64,000 bases of DNA from JANQNX01 sp040217095 (GTDB lineage: Bacteria; Pseudomonadota; Gammaproteobacteria; Eutrophobiales; Eutrophobiaceae), in the NCBI GenBank assembly GCA_965229565.1, contig OZ245888.1, forward strand, positions 2,232,001 through 2,296,000. Reading direction: 5' to 3'. The position numbers and the translations under genes are program-made. Under the pieces are notes generated by a model. It was not told the DNA's origin. It saw only the letters and a list, made by a program, of their open reading frames with translations, and did not search any database. Shown piece after piece: positions 1 through 7,545 of this stretch. Each line of letters starts with the position of its first letter. Position 1 is the first letter of the stretch.

Positions 1-1115
1 CGGGTCTCCCTGGAAATAATAACTTCAAGGTCATGTATGCAGGTGCAAAAAAACTCGGCTATAAACACGTACACACCGGTAATATGGCAATCAACAGTCG
101 CCCCAGGAAAGGACGCGGCTCCTGTCTGCAACTCGGTTTCTGTTTCCAGGGATGTAAGTCGGGTGCAAAATGGTCAACACTCTATACGGAAATACCGGAA
201 GCAGAGGCGACAGGGAACCTTGATCTCAGGACCCAAATGCATGTTTTACAGATAGAGCACAATAATAGTGGCGAAATTGAAGCCGTTACGTATGTAGACA
301 AGGATGGAAATCATTACCGGCAAAAAGCCAGGATCGTATGTGTAGCTGGCAATTCGATTGAAACACCAAGATTGCTGTTAAATTCCGGTTCCTCCTTGTT
401 TCCTGATGGCATGGCAAACTCCTCCGGACAGGTAGGCAGAAACTACATGCGCCACACCACCGGATCTGTCTATGCCATGTTTGATAATCCGGTCAATTTT
501 CATCGTGGCACGACGATGGCGGGTATCATCCAGGATGAAAGTTATCACGATCCAAAACGAGGTTTCGCCGGCGGCTATGAAATGGAAACACTGGCACTGG
601 GCTTGCCATTTATGGCGGCATTCTTAAATCCGGGCGCGTGGGGTAAAGACTTCAGCCATGCATTGGAAAATTACGATCACCTGGCCGGCATGTGGATCGT
701 TGGCGAAGACATGCCACAAATGAAAAACAGGGTGACATTAAACGCTGACGTTAAAGATCAACATGGTATGCCGGTACCAAATGTACATTTTGACGATCAT
801 GAAAATGACAATGCCATGCGCAACCATGCCTACAAGCAAGGAGCGGGAGTCTATAACGCAGTCGGTGCAAAGCATATCTACGAGGTACCACCCTACCCCT
901 CTACTCATAACCTGGGGACCTGTCGCATGAGTGTGAAACCGGGTGACGGGGTCTGTAATAAATGGGGTCAGACACACGACATAAAAAACCTTTTTATCTC
1001 TGATGGTAGTCAATTTACAACTGGCGCAGCAGTAAACCCCACATTAACAATCGTAACTTTGGCAATCAGGCAGGCAGATTACATCGCACAGCAGATGAGT
1101 AATCGTTCTATTTAA
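1..1115 (+). CDS. GMC-family FAD oxidoreductase, C-terminal part (5' end outside window)
   Basis: The reading frame is open to the left edge (first full codon at base 3), so the FAD-binding N-terminus is missing and about 370 residues remain. The C-terminal GMC oxidoreductase domain is clear: a catalytic-His type motif STHNLGTCRM, then DIKNLFISDGSQF and AAVNPTLTI, which carries the family's conserved Asn. Enzymes of this family oxidise alcohols, sugars or sterols using flavin. The substrate cannot be told from this part. The middle segment (TMAGIIQDESYH, GGYEMETLALGLPF) belongs to the substrate-binding half. The next gene starts 45 bases downstream on the same strand, so it may lead a small operon with the Lin0512, dioxygenase and HAD genes. 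Confidence 0.88.
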   Translation, partial: GLPGNNNFKVMYAGAKKLGYKHVHTGNMAINSRPRKGRGSCLQLGFCFQGCKSGAKWSTLYTEIPEAEATGNLDLRTQMHVLQIEHNNSGEIEAVTYVDKDGNHYRQKARIVCVAGNSIETPRLLLNSGSSLFPDGMANSSGQVGRNYMRHTTGSVYAMFDNPVNFHRGTTMAGIIQDESYHDPKRGFAGGYEMETLALGLPFMAAFLNPGAWGKDFSHALENYDHLAGMWIVGEDMPQMKNRVTLNADVKDQHGMPVPNVHFDDHENDNAMRNHAYKQGAGVYNAVGAKHIYEVPPYPSTHNLGTCRMSVKPGDGVCNKWGQTHDIKNLFISDGSQFTTGAAVNPTLTIVTLAIRQADYIAQQMSNRSI

Positions 1116-1160
1116 CGATATAGCTGTCATTTTATTCTCTCGAACTGGTCAGGGGGCTGT

Positions 1161-1499
1161 ATGGCTTTAAAAAGATATGTTACGGAAATGGGAATGGGCA
1201 TTGATGTTCATGGAGGAGATTATACCAAAGCTGCTAAACGAGCTGTTTCTGACGCTATCAGGCATTCCAGTTTGAATTTTTTTGATGCACTGGATAAATC
1301 TCCGCATGACATGATCATTACAGCGATAGTTGGAGCCGGAAGTCCCGAGGCCATTGACAAAGAAGCAGTGGCCGAGGCGTTTCCTTTTGGAAAGGTGACC
1401 GTTAAACCCGAAAAGGGTGGCCTGGATGTGCCAGGCGTGAAAAATGACATGATGGTAATCGTGAATGTTGTCGTTTTGGTTCAGTTTAAAGACGAATAA
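1161..1499 (+). CDS. Lin0512 family conserved hypothetical protein
   Basis: A 112-residue protein starting MALKRYVTEMGMGIDVHGGDYTKAA, abbreviated here by its key motif GMGIDVHGGDYT, followed by AIVGAGSPEAIDKEAV and an FPFGKVTVKPEKGGLDVPG stretch. This layout matches the Lin0512 family, small cytosolic proteins without a known reaction. There is no signal peptide or membrane helix. A possible ribosome site (GGGGG at 1151-1155) precedes the ATG. It sits between the GMC oxidoreductase and a TauD-like dioxygenase on the same strand, with only 25 bases to the next start, so co-transcription is likely. An antisense open frame of equal length is a shadow. Family assignment is from memory of the motif pattern and no function is claimed. 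Confidence 0.75.
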   Translation: MALKRYVTEMGMGIDVHGGDYTKAAKRAVSDAIRHSSLNFFDALDKSPHDMIITAIVGAGSPEAIDKEAVAEAFPFGKVTVKPEKGGLDVPGVKNDMMVIVNVVVLVQFKDE

Positions 1500-1524
1500 T
1501 TTCATAATTTTTACCTGATTTCAT

Positions 1525-2409
1525 GTGAAAAACTCACTAAAACATATAACCGAAAACAAACTACAATCACAGTTCGGACTGGAAATATCAGGACTGGATT
1601 TAAGCGAGCCACTTCCGCAAAGTGTTTTTTCCTATATTCGCGACAAATTTAATCAATATTCTGTCTTGCTCTTTAGACAACAGAATATTGATGACGCACA
1701 GCAAATAGCATTCAGTCGATTATTCGGCGAGCTGGAATCGACAAGTATTATGAAAGCGGCAACAAACCGCTTTATTTACCAAATATCGAACATAGATAAC
1801 CGCGAAAGAATACTGTCTGCAGATTCCGGCAAGCGTAAATTACTTGAGGTTAATACGAACTGGCATATAGATAGCTCATTCAAATCACCACCCGCGCTGG
1901 CATCTATACTTTCTGGAAGGCAAATTCCGGATAACGAAATCACCAGAACCGAGTTTTGTTCGCTAGCTTCTGGCTATGATTGCTTGACGAAAAAACAGAA
2001 GGCGCGCATACGTGGGCTGACATGCATCCATGATTACAAACACTCATTAAAGTCTTTGGGAAAAACATATATAGCAGAGAATGAGATAGCTGGTCTATTA
2101 CCGTGTAAACAACCGTTGGTACATATACACCCTGACAAAGAAAAACCGTGTTTATACCTAAGTAATCATATTTCATCTATAGTTGGCATGAGCGATAAAG
2201 AAAGTAAAGAACTGCTGGAAGAATTGTTCAGCTCGGTCTTGATAGCTGATAATGTATACGACCATATCTGGCAGCAAGATGATCTATTAATCTGGGATAA
2301 TCGATGTATTATGCATCGTGTTAATAATATACCAGTTAAAGAAATTCGCCGCGTCCACAGAACAACAGTTAAATGCCCCTCCCCTTTGATGGCTGCTTTA
2401 CCTGCATAA
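1525..2409 (+). CDS. TauD/TfdA-family Fe(II)/2-oxoglutarate dioxygenase
   Basis: 294 residues from a GTG start. The facial triad of the TauD/TfdA fold is visible: WHIDSS gives His114 and Asp116, IMHRVN gives the distal His264, and Arg276 in the final RRVHRT is placed to bind 2-oxoglutarate. An N-terminal segment with VLLFRQQN matches the usual strand following the family's first helix. Such enzymes hydroxylate or desaturate small substrates such as taurine or aryloxyacetates, or tailor natural products. The substrate here is unknown. The region is more A+T-rich than the genes to its right. The stop is followed almost at once by the HAD gene, which suggests a shared transcript. Confidence 0.85.
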   Translation: MKNSLKHITENKLQSQFGLEISGLDLSEPLPQSVFSYIRDKFNQYSVLLFRQQNIDDAQQIAFSRLFGELESTSIMKAATNRFIYQISNIDNRERILSADSGKRKLLEVNTNWHIDSSFKSPPALASILSGRQIPDNEITRTEFCSLASGYDCLTKKQKARIRGLTCIHDYKHSLKSLGKTYIAENEIAGLLPCKQPLVHIHPDKEKPCLYLSNHISSIVGMSDKESKELLEELFSSVLIADNVYDHIWQQDDLLIWDNRCIMHRVNNIPVKEIRRVHRTTVKCPSPLMAALPA

Positions 2410-2433
2410 TGATTGATTTACTTTCGGAATATT

Positions 2434-3081
2434 ATGGCTAGTAGAGATAATATATATATTTTTTTTGATGCGGTTGGCACATTAATTCATGCTGACCCTG
2501 CTGTAATCCAGGTTTATAAAGAGTTCGGTGATAAACATGGGCATCATATTACAGAAGAGGAAATAGAAAAAAGATTCTACACTGCATATAACAAACATTT
2601 TTGCACGACCGACAAGGAAAATATTACCAGTGAAGAAATTGAAAGGAATCGATGGGTAAATGTCGTCAATGATGTTTTTAAAAGACCATCTGAAGCTTTA
2701 TTCAGCGAATTATGGGCTCATTTTTCATTCCCGAGAAGTTGGCGGAAAAATACTGATATTTCTGACCTCATTCCTGAGTTAATTGATGCAGGAATGCACG
2801 TATGTATAGCGTCCAATTTTGACGCGCGCCTTATCAGGATTTGCTCTTATCACTTCCCTTTGATTAATATCAATCATATCTTTTACTCTTCCAACATCGG
2901 CTATTCCAAGCCTGATATTAGATTTTATAAAACAATACAAAAGATGATTGGTTTGAATAACCTGGAATACATAATGATTGGAGATGACCCTGTTAGAGAC
3001 ATAGAGGCTTCGAAGAAGGCCGGCTGGCAGGCTTATGATATAGCTAATACACGAAATGGTTTAATGCACTTGCTCAAATAG
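2434..3081 (+). CDS. HAD-superfamily hydrolase
   Basis: 215 residues from ATG 2434. The frame also extends to a TTG at 2413, three bases after the preceding stop, but ATG 2434 places motif I close to the N-terminus as usual for HAD proteins. Motif I is FFDAVGTL: the nucleophile Asp is present, but the second Asp of the classic DxD is Val, as in some HAD-IA members. Motif II is likely the Ser of CIASNFDAR, motif III the Lys in GYSKPDIRFY, and motif IV is IGDDPVRDIEASKKAGW. The cap is helical and inserted after motif I. It probably acts on a phosphorylated or halogenated small molecule. Substrate unknown. Confidence 0.85.
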   Translation: MASRDNIYIFFDAVGTLIHADPAVIQVYKEFGDKHGHHITEEEIEKRFYTAYNKHFCTTDKENITSEEIERNRWVNVVNDVFKRPSEALFSELWAHFSFPRSWRKNTDISDLIPELIDAGMHVCIASNFDARLIRICSYHFPLININHIFYSSNIGYSKPDIRFYKTIQKMIGLNNLEYIMIGDDPVRDIEASKKAGWQAYDIANTRNGLMHLLK

Positions 3082-3396
3082 ATCCAATTCAAGGCCGATT
3101 AAAATAAATTAAACAAATATTGCAATAACAGCAGTATGAAAAATTAAACCGCTTTGAATATACCAATACAACATATTGTTATATATAGTATTAACAAGTT
3201 TACAGCCCCGGTTACCCGACTAATATTAATGACACAGGTCACTAATTCAACACCTTTGTAATTGATTAAAATTTGGTACAGATTTGAAAACGTGGCAACC
3301 GGTGGGAAACAAAAGTATTTCAAAGTCGAGATGAAGCTTTCAACTGGTTTGGCATTATTGATCCGGAAACCTGCGTTCGATTAATTTAACAGACTG
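3082..3396. other. A+T-rich intergenic stretch between convergent genes
   Basis: No convincing gene. The 3' side (about 3310-3387) contains a short plus-strand frame reading FQSRDEAFNWFGIIDPETC before a stop, which looks like the tail of a lost gene but has no start. A perfect 7+1+7 palindrome (TTAACAG-A-CTGTTAA, 3386-3400) overlaps the stop codon of the minus-strand gene. It could act as a weak hairpin at the end of that operon, but no T-run follows. Confidence 0.5.
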
Positions 3397-4530
3397 TTAA
3401 TTAACCTTCGCAGTTGTCTCAAATTCAAAATATCGAACCTGGTTTCCGGGAACAGTGTATTTACGCCAGCGTTGTTCCAGGTTCTTCAGGCCACCAGGAT
3501 ATAGTTGTTCAAAGAATTCGGCTGCCGGCTCCGGACGATTACAACGGGTTTTCGCCAGCAACCGCATATAGCGTTTCATCAATTCGCTGCCCTTTTCATC
3601 ATGGTTCAACATGAAGTTAATAAACGAATGGGATGCAGCAAAATGCAAAACTTTCTTCGAATCATAAAAGATTCGTGGCGACATTGTCAGCAGTTCGCGT
3701 AACGGGATACTATTGATATTAAACTTGCTGTAACTACCGGTCATCATCGGCACCCATGCCTGGTTTTCCGGCAGAATAATCATGCCTGTTTCAACCTTCA
3801 TGTTTTCAAAGTACGCCGCCATTCCTTCCTGGAACCAGGGAAAAGTTTCGCCGTAGAGTGAATAAGACAAAACATGATAAGACTGGTGCAGGGCAGCCTT
3901 TAGCGTTTCCTCGGTAGTTTGCTGTGCCAGCGCGACTGCCAGTTTTTCCCTGCCAATCGCAAATCCGGTTTGGTCATGTGGCACTGCCAACAGGGTTTTC
4001 TGTCGCAGGCGTTCATAGGCAACCAGTTCACGGAACACACGTAACTTCATATCAAATGCCGGCATGGGCTCGATATCCAGTAACTTTTCCTGGATGCGGT
4101 ACAGGTACCAGACCGCCGTGGCCAGTTCTTCCCGGCTGACATTGATGTCACTGTAGCCGTTGATGGTGACTTCCACCTTTACCCGTTCTGCGTCAGGAAC
4201 GATATCAACAGGACAACTACTGGCCAAAAATTCTGACAGCGAACTTGCACCGCGCGTATATTGTACTGGTTGTTGGGTATCCACCGTTTTCACCGGAGAA
4301 TCACCCATAACCGGACTTCGGTCAATTAACTGTCCACTTTGATTCATTGCCCTGGTCGATACAGGTTCACTGTCATCCAGCGCATTCTTTATTGCGAACA
4401 GCCCGAGCAGTAAGACCACGATCACGTATGTGCCAATGATCCATGACAGGTTATCCTTCACCTTTTCATGGTGACGGAACATGTAAATGATCAGGGCAAT
4501 GACCAGTGCGAATATGAGTATGCGTATCAT
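3397..4530 (-). CDS. Membrane-anchored DUF1570-like peptidase-MA protein with altered zinc motif
   Basis: 377 residues. Two hydrophobic helices lie near the N-terminus (about 3-18 and 29-48), followed by a long extracytoplasmic part. Around residues 215-245 is ALHQSYHVLSYSLYG followed by WFQEGMAAYFE. In gluzincin peptidases (peptidase MA/DUF1570 type) the first block is HExxH and the second carries the third zinc-binding Glu. Here the catalytic Glu is Gln (HQSYH), so zinc may bind but hydrolysis is doubtful. The final helical region (AEFFEQLYPGGLKNLEQRWRKY) is typical of the family tail. It is the last gene of the nine-gene envelope operon, 65 bases after the preceding stop, suggesting a non-catalytic partner of the VWA/MotA complex. 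Confidence 0.7.
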   Translation of the reverse strand: MIRILIFALVIALIIYMFRHHEKVKDNLSWIIGTYVIVVLLLGLFAIKNALDDSEPVSTRAMNQSGQLIDRSPVMGDSPVKTVDTQQPVQYTRGASSLSEFLASSCPVDIVPDAERVKVEVTINGYSDINVSREELATAVWYLYRIQEKLLDIEPMPAFDMKLRVFRELVAYERLRQKTLLAVPHDQTGFAIGREKLAVALAQQTTEETLKAALHQSYHVLSYSLYGETFPWFQEGMAAYFENMKVETGMIILPENQAWVPMMTGSYSKFNINSIPLRELLTMSPRIFYDSKKVLHFAASHSFINFMLNHDEKGSELMKRYMRLLAKTRCNRPEPAAEFFEQLYPGGLKNLEQRWRKYTVPGNQVRYFEFETTAKVN

Positions 4531-4595
4531 GTTTTATTACTTGTTAAATTAACTATACACAATAACCACTATTGCTGGTGCCATCAATCATTCAA

Positions 4596-5543
4596 TTAAG
4601 GCAAGGCCAGGTAGGTCCCGTCATTACGACGGGTGAGTTCTCTCATTAATATGCCAAACCTGTTGGTTGTGCCCCGTGAACGAAAGCCAACACCGTGAAT
4701 ACGTGCCAGCTTTTTGCCAGAAACGGTCGAGATGTTATTACTCGTAATGCTATCAATTACCGGGTCATAGGAGGAACCGGTATAGTCATCTCCGAACACG
4801 TAAATAGATGTCGAGATATTCGGTTTCGCATAGCGTCTCAATGCTACTTCTATGCCCTCAATCGGACTACTGTTGGAGTAGTCGCTCCAGTTGGCAAAGC
4901 GCTTGATCACATTGTTACGACGTCCCTCCGTGTCCGGAATCCATTTGCCATCGTAGCCGGAGATAATCGACTTACCCATATCATTCAATATCTGGAAACC
5001 TTTTACCTGCGGGTGAATATTGAGCACATTGATTACCTGCGCTGATACCCGCGGCCAGATCTGCTGCATACTGCCAGACGTATCGACGATGAAGACAACG
5101 TAGTCACTATCTACTGGAATACCTCCAACTTCTTCATCACGTTCGCTGGATGTTGGTTTAGGCGTGCTTGTCGAGGCCTGTTTAAGGGTTGATTCGACCA
5201 GTGATAATCCCTCCAGGCTGGATTCCATTTCTTCCTGTGCGCGTTTTTGCCTGGAAACTTCTGTCTCAAGGCTCTGTGCGATCCGGGCAAGATTACTGCT
5301 ACTGCTGCTTAAACGTTCCGCCTCGGATAGCTGTGTGGAAATGCTTTGCCGGATCTCGGCCACACTGTTCTCCAGTCCAAGCAGGTTGCGAAGCAAATCC
5401 TCGATCTGATCCTTGCCGGCAATTGCCACGTCATCACTGGTCTTCGATATCAGTACCAGCATGATGACCGCACCAAAGCCGCAGGATATGATGTCTAGAA
5501 ATGACAGGTTGAAGATATCAAACTCTCTCTGTCGACGTTTCAT
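4596..5543 (-). CDS. MotB-like transmembrane helix fused to von Willebrand A domain (second of two)
   Basis: 315 residues. A short basic cytoplasmic tail is followed by one helix (about 11-33) with the motif FLDIISCGFGAV. Asp17 sits where MotB, ExbD and ZorB carry the proton-accepting Asp of their single helix. A coiled-coil stretch spans roughly 45-125. A VWA domain starts near 145 with the MIDAS motif DTSGS (Asp154) and a later Asp in VFGDD. The usual MIDAS Thr is not evident, so metal binding may be weaker than in its upstream neighbour. The start ATG overlaps the preceding stop by four bases, indicating translational coupling. The most likely role is a subunit of an ion-driven envelope complex displaying a VWA adhesion domain in the periplasm. 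Confidence 0.8.
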   Translation of the reverse strand: MKRRQREFDIFNLSFLDIISCGFGAVIMLVLISKTSDDVAIAGKDQIEDLLRNLLGLENSVAEIRQSISTQLSEAERLSSSSSNLARIAQSLETEVSRQKRAQEEMESSLEGLSLVESTLKQASTSTPKPTSSERDEEVGGIPVDSDYVVFIVDTSGSMQQIWPRVSAQVINVLNIHPQVKGFQILNDMGKSIISGYDGKWIPDTEGRRNNVIKRFANWSDYSNSSPIEGIEVALRRYAKPNISTSIYVFGDDYTGSSYDPVIDSITSNNISTVSGKKLARIHGVGFRSRGTTNRFGILMRELTRRNDGTYLALP

Positions 5544-6601
5544 GGCCAGTTACCCGCAGGACTAATTAACAAGCCACCCGTGGCTGAGGTCAAGTACCAG
5601 TATTCATTTACGGCATCGGGGTCACCTTCAATAGGCAGCAACACGGTATTAATCACAGCATTGGGAACATTACTGTCTTTAACCGTTTGTCGAAACAGTT
5701 TTACGCGGCATTCACCAGAGATAGTTTGCGAGGTGCCGGTAAGTGAACCGCAACCGGCGAATGGATTGAGGCTCTTGTAGCGTGACTCACCCTTGGTTGG
5801 CAAGCCATCGGTAACAATGTAAACATTGGTAGGAGACTTGTCGTTGATTGCCTGCAAACCAAGCTGCAAGTTGGTCGCGCCTTCCGGCACCAGTTGATTC
5901 ATATCATTGATGATGGCCGGTATCACGTTATTACCACTCGCCTGTTGCCAGCCAGGTTGGCCCAGCGTCGTTGCCTGTTCATTGAATGCCACAACCATAA
6001 CCTCGCTGTTGGCAGGTACGCGGGCAAGCAGCCATTGCACCACGCTCTTTGTCCGCAACCACTTGGCCGCCTGTTTTTTATCGGCAGTGGAACCACTCTT
6101 GGTCTTGATGATGTCGATGAGTTTTTCATCAGTCATCGACGCACTTGCATCCATGAGGATAGCAATACGACTGCCCTCCACTTTCAAACCGAGCAGGTAA
6201 TTTTCTTCATAAACAACCGGTGCCTCGACAAGGTCAGCCTTCTTTTCAACCTTGATACCCTTGATACTGGACTTTAATTCCTCAACCTGTGTTGCTGTTT
6301 GCTCCACGTTGGCCTGTTGGCGAGCAAGTATGGCCTTGATATTTTGAAGTTGCGTTTGCCGATCCTGCTTCTTCGCCATTTCTGCTGCGACACTTTGCTG
6401 GGCATCATTGAGTGACTGCATCGCCTCTTGCTTACTGGTTTCCAGCGCAGCAATATCGTTTTTCAGGTTTTCAATCTCGACCGAAGAATCATTGACGTTG
6501 TATTTGACCAGCATGAATACCAGCACCACGGCACCGAGGCCGCAGGACATGATATCGAGAAAAGCCAGGTTGAAGCCTTCTGATTTGCGACGCGGGGTCA
6601 A
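5540..6601 (-). CDS. MotB-like transmembrane helix fused to von Willebrand A domain (first of two)
   Basis: 353 residues with the same plan as the next gene: basic tail, a helix at about 12-33 with FLDIMSCGLGAV and Asp16, a coiled coil at about 38-115, then a VWA domain. Its MIDAS is complete in appearance: DASAS at Asp151, a Thr in PEGATNLQLG, and Asp in YIVTDGLPT. VWA domains bind protein ligands through this metal site. The family normally pairing with MotA/TolQ channels carries an OmpA-like peptidoglycan-binding or TolR domain instead, so the VWA domain replaces the usual effector. It lies directly after the MotA/TolQ gene (9 bases between them) and overlaps the second VWA gene. The C-terminus ends shortly after a beta strand of the domain. 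Confidence 0.82.
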   Translation of the reverse strand: MTPRRKSEGFNLAFLDIMSCGLGAVVLVFMLVKYNVNDSSVEIENLKNDIAALETSKQEAMQSLNDAQQSVAAEMAKKQDRQTQLQNIKAILARQQANVEQTATQVEELKSSIKGIKVEKKADLVEAPVVYEENYLLGLKVEGSRIAILMDASASMTDEKLIDIIKTKSGSTADKKQAAKWLRTKSVVQWLLARVPANSEVMVVAFNEQATTLGQPGWQQASGNNVIPAIINDMNQLVPEGATNLQLGLQAINDKSPTNVYIVTDGLPTKGESRYKSLNPFAGCGSLTGTSQTISGECRVKLFRQTVKDSNVPNAVINTVLLPIEGDPDAVNEYWYLTSATGGLLISPAGNWP

Positions 6602-6610
6602 TCGACACTC

Positions 6611-7390
6611 CTAGCGGATTCGGTTGATAAGGTATTTTTCGCAATAGGCCTGCGTGTCGAGGATCTGCGAATCCTGCAGGCGTTGTAGCTGGTGATACAG
6701 GAACATAAGGAAAATACTGATCAGCAATGCGACCAGCGTTGAATTAAACGCCACACCCAGGCTATCAGTCATACCCGCGATGTTACCCGCCAGTGCCTGG
6801 TCTGCCTGTGACAGGGCCTGGCCGATACCGCGTACCGTACCTATAAAACCAATAGAAGGTATAGCCCAGATCAGGTAGCGGATCATGGTGTTCTCTGAAT
6901 CCTGCCTGACCGCCAGTGCTTCAAGGTTACTTTCTATGGCATCAGACAGGTTTTGAACGTTACGCGTCGCCGCATAGCGCCAGAGAGATGAACGCAATGT
7001 TTGTATCAACGGGGATGACTGGCAGTCTGCCGGTATCTGGTTATCCAGTTTCTCAATAATCTTGTCGACATCCAGTCTGTCGTTGCCCTGCTTTTCCTGT
7101 GCCTCATTTTCTGCCTCGTGGATGATCTGGATAAAATCTACCGAGAAAAGGAACTTTGTTTTCAATATGGAACGGTAACTGGTGGCAATCAGGTACACGC
7201 CCCACAACATCAGGATAAAACAGATTTCCTGTTCGTAATCCTTGAGGATAACCACGATATCACGCGGTGAGGTTTGTCCATTTGCCAGGGCAATCTCGAT
7301 TAGGTCATTGGCTTCGGGCCGGATATATCCGACATAGGCAAGATGTACGACAACAATCGAAGTAACAAGAGCAAGTATATTCTTAATCAT
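6611..7390 (-). CDS. MotA/TolQ/ExbB-family proton channel protein
   Basis: 259 residues from ATG 7390. The frame is open further upstream to 7453, but that extra part overlaps a small gene and would precede a natural N-terminal helix (NILALVTSIVVVHLAYVGY), so 7390 is preferred. A second helix lies near 55-70. The conserved MotA/TolQ core is at about 170-245: YLIWAIPSIGFIGTVRGIG, then GMTDSLGVAFNSTLVALLIS and the last helix. These two helices line the ion path in ExbB and MotA. The long cytoplasmic loop (about 75-165) resembles MotA more than ExbB in size. It is followed directly by two MotB-like VWA genes, so the three products probably assemble as a proton- or sodium-driven complex. Confidence 0.88.
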   Translation of the reverse strand: MIKNILALVTSIVVVHLAYVGYIRPEANDLIEIALANGQTSPRDIVVILKDYEQEICFILMLWGVYLIATSYRSILKTKFLFSVDFIQIIHEAENEAQEKQGNDRLDVDKIIEKLDNQIPADCQSSPLIQTLRSSLWRYAATRNVQNLSDAIESNLEALAVRQDSENTMIRYLIWAIPSIGFIGTVRGIGQALSQADQALAGNIAGMTDSLGVAFNSTLVALLISIFLMFLYHQLQRLQDSQILDTQAYCEKYLINRIR

Positions 7391-7394
7391 AGCG

Positions 7395-7544
7395 TTATAT
7401 ATCGACAGGAAAGGAAACAGGTGAATTGAGACTGATCGTTGGTTTACCGGCATAGACCTTGTGCAGGATAGCCGTGGAAAAAAGTAATAACAGCATCATT
7501 AATAATACGACTAGTTTGCCACGGCTGGTTGTTAAACGTTGCAT
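7395..7544 (-). CDS. Small 49-residue membrane or exported peptide
   Basis: A short frame starts at ATG 7544, one base after the stop of the PEGA/FGE gene, behind a near-perfect Shine-Dalgarno GGAGGT at 7552-7557. It encodes 49 residues: a basic start (MQRLTTSRGK), a strongly hydrophobic helix (LVVLLMMLLLLFSTAIL), HKVYAGKP and a short polar tail, ending four bases before the ATG of the MotA/TolQ gene. The helix could be a signal peptide with possible cleavage after YAG, or a membrane anchor. The tight packing, the strong ribosome site and the hydrophobic design argue that it is real. I recognise no family. It may be an accessory subunit of the channel encoded next to it. Confidence 0.72.
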   Translation of the reverse strand: MQRLTTSRGKLVVLLMMLLLLFSTAILHKVYAGKPTISLNSPVSFPVDI

Positions 7545-7545
7545 A

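Noticed and set aside
5894..6277. 127-codon plus-strand frame
   Set aside because: It is antisense to the VWA gene, whose domain motifs are clear. No own ribosome site or family.
7391..7453. Upstream extension of the MotA/TolQ gene
   Set aside because: Overlaps the 49-residue gene and precedes a natural N-terminal helix start at 7390.
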